A stretch of 10,532 nt of DNA, taken from Promethearchaeia archaeon (GTDB lineage: Archaea > Asgardarchaeota > Lokiarchaeia > Sigyniarchaeales > SOKP01). The stretch spans positions 1 through 10,532 of the forward strand of contig JAHQWX010000034.1 in NCBI GenBank assembly GCA_029856375.1. Reading direction: 5' to 3'. This document shows positions 7,227 through 10,532 of this stretch, one piece after another (position 1 is the first letter of the stretch; the number at the start of each line of letters is the position of its first letter). A program made the translations under genes and the position numbers. The notes under the pieces were generated by a model. The model did no database searches and was not told the origin of the DNA. It saw only the letters and a program-made list of their open reading frames with translations.

Positions 7227-8174
7227 TTATTTCATTATAATTGGACCAGACGGACAGATCTCTAATTTATAAATCTGAATCTCTGGCTTATAAGATTCGA
7301 AAATCTCAAGAACTAGATTACTTTCTTCGGGAAAACAAATAGAAAAAACTGATTTCCCCAATTGATTCATACTAGCTTTTACTTTTTTAACCTTGTTAAG
7401 AGAATTAATTAATTCTCGGCATTCTGTAAGATTTAAAAGATTTAAAATATCAATATTTTCAACGAAATTAACCGATTCATCCATAAAAGTAAAGATGTTA
7501 GGAGACATTAGAATGTTTTCCATTGCTCTTTTTCCAGCGTTTTTGATTTTTGCACTTAAAACGGGATTTGATAATACTGACTTAGTTTTTAATTCGCCAA
7601 AAGTTCCACAAATGACTTTTAAATCGGGAGGGTAAAAAATTTTATCGACATGAAAGGGATAACCAGGTTCTAATACTATACTGAGCCCTCCAAACCATAA
7701 TCCCGCTACCGTTCCTAGTCCCGTTTTGTTCTCAACTTCAGCAATGTGTGCAATTCTAGCCGCTTCATTGTATGTTATATTCAAATCCATTAAATAACCA
7801 ATTCCTAAAGCCGCTCCAAGAGCTCCCGAACCGCTTGCACCAAAGCCACACCCAACAGGGAGATCAAAGTTGTGATTGATTGTTAAGTTAACTGTATTTT
7901 TAAACTTCTCTTTTAAATAATTACAGATATAATAGGTGGTTGATGCGCTATCGTTTTGTTTGCAACCATTTATATTAATTTCAAATTCATTTATCTCGGA
8001 CTCGTTAATCGATACCTTTGTATAGCCGTATCCAGTTAAGGTCAAACCCGCACCCCGAGAACCAATTTTTTCTGGATTCTGAATTTTTTGACCATTTATC
8101 TCGTCTACAATTTGGAAGAATCCCGATATACGATGCGGTGCACGAATTGATATCTCATTACTATTCAATGGCAT
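7227..8174 (-). CDS. Pantoate kinase (archaeal, GHMP superfamily)
   Basis: This kinase phosphorylates pantoate to 4-phosphopantoate with ATP, the archaeal step before condensation with beta-alanine. At 315 residues it is close to the family length of about 300. The N-terminus has RAPHRISGFFQI (11-22), matching the pantoate kinase form of GHMP motif 1. The ATP-binding motif 2 is LPVGCGFGASGSGALG (105-120), followed by TGLGTVAG (151-158). These blocks separate it from mevalonate and homoserine kinases of the same superfamily. The ATG at 8174 is used; there is no clear Shine-Dalgarno, and a TATA-like TTTAATTATTAAA near 8198-8211 would give a very short leader. A 76-bp AT-rich spacer separates it from the divergent UMP kinase start at 8251. 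Confidence 0.92.
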   Translation of the reverse strand: MPLNSNEISIRAPHRISGFFQIVDEINGQKIQNPEKIGSRGAGLTLTGYGYTKVSINESEINEFEININGCKQNDSASTTYYICNYLKEKFKNTVNLTINHNFDLPVGCGFGASGSGALGAALGIGYLMDLNITYNEAARIAHIAEVENKTGLGTVAGLWFGGLSIVLEPGYPFHVDKIFYPPDLKVICGTFGELKTKSVLSNPVLSAKIKNAGKRAMENILMSPNIFTFMDESVNFVENIDILNLLNLTECRELINSLNKVKKVKASMNQLGKSVFSICFPEESNLVLEIFESYKPEIQIYKLEICPSGPIIMK

Positions 8175-8250
8175 AGATAGAAAGCTTTTTTTGTTTAGCT
8201 TTTAATAATTAAACAAGGTTTTAATAAATTAATAAGTATAAGTGAAAAAG

Positions 8251-8952
8251 ATGTCCCCCAAAAGGGTTATAAAAATAGGCGGCTCGTTACTATTTGAAGG
8301 AGAGGACATTAATACCAAAAAAATTAACGAATTTTGCAGTATTATTCGAAAAAGAGACGATATCTTAGCCGTTATCTGCGGGGGAGGCGCAATCGCAAGG
8401 AAATATATTCAAGCATTAAGAGATTTTGGTGTTAATGAGGCAAAATGTGATGTGATGGGCATTTATATTTCGAGACTAAACGCTAAATTAATTATCGAAG
8501 GATTAAAAGACGATGCTTATCCGCTTGTACCCGAATCAATAGAAGATTTATCGAGAAATTTACTATTTAATAAAATATTTGTCTTAGGCGGATTACAACC
8601 GGGACAATCCACCACATCCGTTGCATTTGAAGTGTCCGAATTTCTAAACGCAAATGAGCTCTTAATTCTAACTGATGTTGAGGGAATTTTTGATAAAGAT
8701 CCAAAGAATAACTCGGATGCAAAAAAATTTGATGAGTTATCCATTGAGAAGCTTCAGAATCTAATAGTGGATTCGTCCAGTAAAACCCAAGCTGCCGCGG
8801 GTGAGTACAGAATATTCGACGCTGTTTCATTACAAATCTTAAAAAGAAGTAAAATAAAAGTTAGAATCTTCTCGGGTACTAACTTAAACCTATTGAAAAA
8901 GGTATTAGATGAAAAAATTTCGAATGTTGGGACTATTATCAATTCAAAATGA
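8251..8952 (+). CDS. pyrH: Uridylate (UMP) kinase, archaeal type
   Basis: UMP kinase of the amino acid kinase superfamily makes UDP from UMP with ATP in pyrimidine nucleotide synthesis. In the 233-residue form, IKIGGSLL (7-14) and CGGGAIARKYI (43-53) are the N-terminal nucleotide and phosphate loops. GIYISRLNA (70-78) matches the archaeal UMP kinase block GIWASRLNA, and GGLQPGQSTT (113-122) is a strong family signature. LTDVEGIFDKDP (140-151) and AAGEYRIFD (182-190) with KRSKI complete the C-terminal half. Isopentenyl phosphate or fosfomycin kinases share the superfamily but not the GGLQPGQST block. An in-frame GTG at 8242 directly follows a stop; I prefer the ATG at 8251 because the GTGA at 8242-8245 can itself act as a Shine-Dalgarno site 5 nt before it. 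Confidence 0.93.
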   Translation: MSPKRVIKIGGSLLFEGEDINTKKINEFCSIIRKRDDILAVICGGGAIARKYIQALRDFGVNEAKCDVMGIYISRLNAKLIIEGLKDDAYPLVPESIEDLSRNLLFNKIFVLGGLQPGQSTTSVAFEVSEFLNANELLILTDVEGIFDKDPKNNSDAKKFDELSIEKLQNLIVDSSSKTQAAAGEYRIFDAVSLQILKRSKIKVRIFSGTNLNLLKKVLDEKISNVGTIINSK

Positions 8953-9013
8953 TTTTACAATAAATTAATTAAACAAATTTCATTAAGCATCATAACTAAA
9001 TATTTAAACTCAC

Positions 9014-9020
9014 AAGGAGT
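9014..9020 (+). promoter_or_regulatory. Shine-Dalgarno site supporting a TTG start
   Basis: AAGGAGT is one of the best ribosome binding sites in the window and lies 7 nt before the TTG at 9028. It supports initiation at a TTG codon for the zinc ribbon protein. Confidence 0.75.
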
Positions 9021-9027
9021 TATATTT

Positions 9028-9249
9028 TTGTCAGGATGGAAAGAAAAAATACAAAAAAAGTACGGTCCTCATCATCATTGCGTCATTTGCGGAAGAGCTG
9101 TACCCGAAGAAAAAAAATATTGCAGCCAAGAATGTCGAGATTCCGCTATTACTTACGAAAAAAAACAGAAGAAACGATCGAAAATTCAAATGTATTTTCT
9201 AATTGGTATAATGGCCGTTATGTTTATATTTATGTTTCTATTGAGTTAA
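9028..9249 (+). CDS. Small membrane-anchored zinc ribbon protein (DUF2116-like)
   Basis: This 73-residue protein has four cysteines in two knuckles, C18-x2-C21 and C32-x3-C36 (CVICGRAVP and YCSQECR), preceded by HHH (15-17). A lysine-rich linker (about 45-53) leads into one hydrophobic segment (55-72) that reaches the C-terminus. The pattern HCxxCGxxxPxxxxYCSxEC resembles the archaeal DUF2116 zinc ribbon family, of unknown function. The ribbon is expected on the cytosolic side, given the basic residues before the membrane segment. The TTG start at 9028 is chosen because of AAGGAGT at 9014-9020; an ATG at 9036 is in another frame. It stands 75 bp after UMP kinase and could share its transcript, although the spacer holds TATA-like AT runs. 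Confidence 0.85.
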   Translation: MSGWKEKIQKKYGPHHHCVICGRAVPEEKKYCSQECRDSAITYEKKQKKRSKIQMYFLIGIMAVMFIFMFLLS

Positions 9250-9261
9250 CCTTCTTATTAA

Positions 9262-9284
9262 TTAAAACCGCTCCGGAATAGGAG
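9262..9284 (-). terminator. Possible terminator after tRNA-Leu
   Basis: On the minus strand, a CTCC/GGAG stem (9271-9284) is followed by CGGTTTTAAT about 7 nt downstream of the tRNA 3' end. The stem has only 4 bp and archaeal termination mostly needs just the T-tract, so this is a weak call. Confidence 0.3.
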
Positions 9285-9304
9285 TTAATGTGCAGGAGGA
9301 GGGA

Positions 9305-9333
9305 TTTCCAAAAAACGCGAAATGCCATTTTTA
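9305..9333 (-). other. tRNA-Leu intron 3 (T-loop, about 59/60), 29 nt
   Basis: Its removal restores the T loop TTCGAAT and the 5-bp T stem GGGGG/CCCTC. The intron itself can form a 7-bp stem (AAAAATG with CGTTTTT, one G-U) around an 8-nt loop. The boundaries can shift by one to three bases because of flanking A and T residues. Confidence 0.82.
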
Positions 9334-9364
9334 TTCGAACCCCCGTAGGCCTGCGCCACTGGAT

Positions 9365-9385
9365 ATCTTATTTAATTAATTCGAT
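9365..9385 (-). other. tRNA-Leu intron 2 (anticodon loop, 37/38), 21 nt
   Basis: Its removal after CTCAAG and before ATCCAG gives a 7-nt anticodon loop and a perfect 5-bp stem. Position 37/38 is the canonical archaeal tRNA intron site. The intron is almost entirely A and T with a central AATTAATT. The boundaries can shift by two bases because AT occurs on both sides. Confidence 0.88.
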
Positions 9386-9400
9386 CTTGAGTCCAGCACC

Positions 9401-9421
9401 TTTAGTCTTTCCATATGGGCA
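9401..9421 (-). other. tRNA-Leu intron 1 (D-loop), 21 nt
   Basis: Its removal joins GGTCAAA to GGTGCTGG and restores the 3-bp D stem ACC/GGT. AAA occurs on both sides, so the boundary can shift by up to three bases without changing the product. Four pairs (TGCC with GGTG, two G-U) flanked by two AAA bulges form the core of a relaxed bulge-helix-bulge motif; the outer helices are poor by eye. Confidence 0.8.
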
Positions 9422-9456
9422 TTTGACCGCTCGGTTACTCCTGCAGCTTTAAAGGA

Positions 9457-9476
9457 TTTAAATAATTATTTAATTA
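9457..9476 (-). promoter_or_regulatory. AT-rich candidate promoter of tRNA-Leu
   Basis: On the minus strand this reads AATTAAATAATTATTTAAAT, 13-32 nt before the mature tRNA 5' end, which is where an archaeal TATA box would fall for a short 5' leader. The exact box cannot be fixed by eye in such an AT-rich stretch. Confidence 0.35.
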
Positions 9477-9519
9477 GGTTCAAATTTAATAAATTAAGAA
9501 TTCTTTAAAAATATGTTAT

Positions 9520-9828
9520 TTATTTAAAGGCTCGGACTTTTCTATAAAAAAAGACTAGCTCGCTAACAACCTTATTATCTAGGTTTAATCGAATACTTTT
9601 TTTTGGATTTTTTGCGTGCGTTTTAATCGGTTTAACATCAACAATTTTTTCCTGAATCAATGAATCAATGACGCGTTTTGAAGATGATGTAGAAATTCCT
9701 GCTTCTTTCGCTATTTTGGATATGTGCTCCCATTCGATTTCTTTCTTTAAAATGTTCTCGAGAAGCAGTTCAAGGATTTTGATTCGAACCGTATCGCCAA
9801 AAACTTCTGTTAGAATAAATTTTCTCAT
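9520..9828 (-). CDS. Winged helix-turn-helix DNA-binding protein
   Basis: This 102-residue protein fits a single winged-helix domain. It starts with EVFGDTVRIKILELLLEN (8-25), a pattern typical of archaeal wHTH regulators of the 'fGdt.r..iL..L' type. The likely helix-turn-helix is ISKIAKEAGISTSSSKRVIDSLIQEKIV (36-63), and the wing is the basic stretch 64-80 (VKPIKTHAKNPKKSIRL). No ligand-binding domain follows, so its signal is unknown. The start at 9828 has GAGGT at about 9838-9842 with a spacer near 9 nt. It overlaps the stop of the preceding gene by 1 bp (TAATG), so the two are translationally coupled. What it regulates cannot be told from the sequence; autoregulation of this operon is one possibility. 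Confidence 0.85.
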   Translation of the reverse strand: MRKFILTEVFGDTVRIKILELLLENILKKEIEWEHISKIAKEAGISTSSSKRVIDSLIQEKIVDVKPIKTHAKNPKKSIRLNLDNKVVSELVFFYRKVRAFK

Positions 9829-10184
9829 TATTGCGAAACCTCGTTTAATATTTCATTTAGAGTCGTCATTATTGACTTAACGAGTTCTTTTTCCTTTTCT
9901 CTCTCTTTTAAGAACAAAAATAAAACGACCGGTTGCTTTAAAGAATAGGAAGCTTTCTCCGCGATCATTTTTGACAACAAGGAATGTTCTACTCCAAAAA
10001 GCTGATAAGCACTTGAGGTCGATTTCGTTGCTTCATTTAAGGGGGGCGTACTAAAAGATATTGACCCTAATCCAAACTTTTCGTTATCCGAGATTAGGAG
10101 TATATAACCTTTATGTAATTTGATAAGCGCAAAATATATATTGGTGTTATTAAAATTGATTTTTTTCTCTACAATTACATCCAT
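9828..10184 (-). CDS. Possible proteasome assembly chaperone PAC3/PAC4-like protein
   Basis: This 118-residue protein matches the length and layout of the PAC3/PAC4 (PSMG3/PSMG4, yeast Poc3/Poc4) family. Beta-strand-like stretches IYFALIKL (16-23) and YILLISDN (27-34) come first, then a serine-rich turn and LFGVEHSLLSKMIAEKA (62-78). A strand PVVLFLFLK (85-93) and a charged C-terminal helix follow. Human PAC3 has the closely parallel order LLGQDEPLIHVFAKNL, then AVLLAVAVKD and a helix; PAC4 has an LLG block too. This is a comparison from memory, not a search, and the family is very divergent. The eukaryotic proteins form a heterodimer that helps assemble the proteasome alpha ring. The start has AGAGG 6 nt upstream (10191-10195). 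It overlaps the downstream wHTH gene by 1 bp and follows the aldolase gene by 36 bp. If the match fails, it is a conserved hypothetical protein. Confidence 0.55.
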   Translation of the reverse strand: MDVIVEKKINFNNTNIYFALIKLHKGYILLISDNEKFGLGSISFSTPPLNEATKSTSSAYQLFGVEHSLLSKMIAEKASYSLKQPVVLFLFLKEREKEKELVKSIMTTLNEILNEVSQ

Positions 10185-10220
10185 ACATTTGCCTCTGCTA
10201 AAAATTAGGGAGTAGATAAG

Positions 10221-10532
10221 TTATAAAGAAAGATTTGCCTCTTTAATTGCCTCATTTACTTCGTAATTCTCGTGAACTATAAGATAGAGCGCTCTTACAA
10301 CAGTTTTTGGATCGTGAGCTTGAAACACATTTCTTCCATACGCTACGCCTGACCCACCTGCATCAATTGAAGCCTTAGTAACTTCCAAAATTCCACGAAT
10401 TCCTTGTTTTTCTCCACCAGCTATAATAACTGGAGCCATACATCCTCGAACAACTTCACGAAACGATTCGACACTTCCAGTCCAATTGGTTTTTACGAGA
10501 TCAACACCGAGCTCAGCGGCAACTCTTGCAGC
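10221..10532 (-). CDS. DhnA/FbaB-type aldolase, C-terminal part (ADTH synthase or class I fructose-bisphosphate aldolase)
   Basis: The reading frame enters from the right edge, and 103 C-terminal residues are visible. VKTNWTG near residues 13-19 of the fragment carries the Schiff-base lysine of this family. It is followed by VIIAGGEK, the phosphate-binding glycine loop, then GGSGVAYGRNVFQ, the second conserved loop. The VKTN(Y/W)TG form and the VVRGCMAPVIIAGG context resemble 2-amino-3,7-dideoxy-D-threo-hept-6-ulosonate synthase, the first step of the archaeal alternative route to dehydroquinate for aromatic amino acids. Archaeal class I fructose-bisphosphate aldolase is the close alternative; the N-terminal half would decide. 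The PAC3/4-like gene starts 36 bp downstream on the same strand, so a shared transcript is likely. Confidence 0.85.
   Translation of the reverse strand, partial: AARVAAELGVDLVKTNWTGSVESFREVVRGCMAPVIIAGGEKQGIRGILEVTKASIDAGGSGVAYGRNVFQAHDPKTVVRALYLIVHENYEVNEAIKEANLSL

Larger units (their letters stand above)
9291..9444 (-). tRNA. tRNA-Leu (anticodon CAA) with three apparent introns
   Basis: On the minus strand the acceptor arms are GCAGGAG (9438-9444) and CTCCTGC (9292-9298), with discriminator A at 9291 and no encoded CCA. Removing three segments (9401-9421, 9365-9385, 9305-9333; 71 nt in all) gives an 83-nt class II tRNA with no mismatch. It has D-arm ACC/GGT with GCGGTCAAA loop sequence, anticodon arm CTGGA-CTCAAGA-TCCAG with CAA at 34-36, long variable arm GGC/GCC, T-arm GGGGG-TTCGAAT-CCCTC with one G-U pair, and 7-bp acceptor stem. 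A leucine identity fits the anticodon, the long variable arm and A73. Without intron removal neither the D, anticodon nor T arm closes. AT-rich sequence upstream (9457-9476) may hold its TATA box. It converges with the zinc ribbon gene. Confidence 0.92.

Noticed and set aside
7393..7635. Plus-strand open frame of 80 codons
   Set aside because: It is antisense to pantoate kinase and has no ribosome site or family pattern.
8517..8942. Three overlapping minus-strand open frames
   Set aside because: They shadow the UMP kinase gene, which has all its family motifs in the plus frame.
9668..9880. Plus-strand open frame of 70 codons
   Set aside because: It runs antisense across the overlap of the wHTH and PAC-like genes, and both of those have good ribosome sites.
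1..10532. CRISPR arrays, insertion sequences, prophage or defence genes
   Set aside because: No regularly spaced direct repeats, transposase-like proteins, terminal inverted repeats or defence domains were seen.

Overview
The window looks archaeal and most likely comes from an AT-rich Asgard archaeon (Lokiarchaeia-like); the phylum is an inference. Seen directly: a release factor of the aRF1/eRF1 type, the archaea-specific CoA enzymes pantoate kinase and phosphopantothenate synthetase, an archaeal-type UMP kinase, an Ard1/Naa10-like N-terminal acetyltransferase, a tRNA gene with several short introns, and TATA-like promoters. Pointers to Asgard are an extra AU-rich block in 23S rRNA where expansion segment ES9 lies, and a small protein resembling the eukaryotic proteasome assembly chaperones PAC3/PAC4.

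Layout. 1-1329 (minus) is the 5' part of a 23S rRNA gene, whose 3' part lies off the left edge. 1330-about 1690 is its leader, rich in inverted repeats, with a candidate TATA box at 1711-1720. No 16S rRNA precedes it; instead there is a protein gene (1757-2359, minus) for an unrecognised protein with a C-terminal membrane segment. Next come a DUF72 (YecE-like) gene and ketopantoate reductase (plus, probably one transcript). An N-terminal acetyltransferase (minus) overlaps the 3' end of the reductase by 4 bp. It is followed by phosphopantothenate synthetase (minus), aRF1 (plus), pantoate kinase (minus), UMP kinase (plus) and a small membrane-anchored zinc ribbon protein (plus). A tRNA-Leu(CAA) gene with three apparent introns lies at 9291-9444 (minus). 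The right edge holds a minus-strand run: the C-terminal part of a DhnA/FbaB-type aldolase, the PAC3/4-like protein and a winged-helix protein, the last two overlapping by 1 bp.

How the genes fit together. Ketopantoate reductase, pantoate kinase and phosphopantothenate synthetase catalyse three consecutive steps of archaeal CoA synthesis (ketopantoate to pantoate to 4-phosphopantoate to 4-phosphopantothenate). They lie within 4.8 kb but on different strands, so they form a neighbourhood rather than an operon. Most other genes serve translation and its products (23S rRNA, tRNA-Leu, aRF1, N-terminal acetylation) or nucleotide supply (UMP kinase). I see no mobile element, CRISPR array or defence system. 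The items most worth a second look are the three-intron tRNA, the PAC3/4-like gene paired with a regulator, and the structured leader of the apparently unlinked 23S gene.
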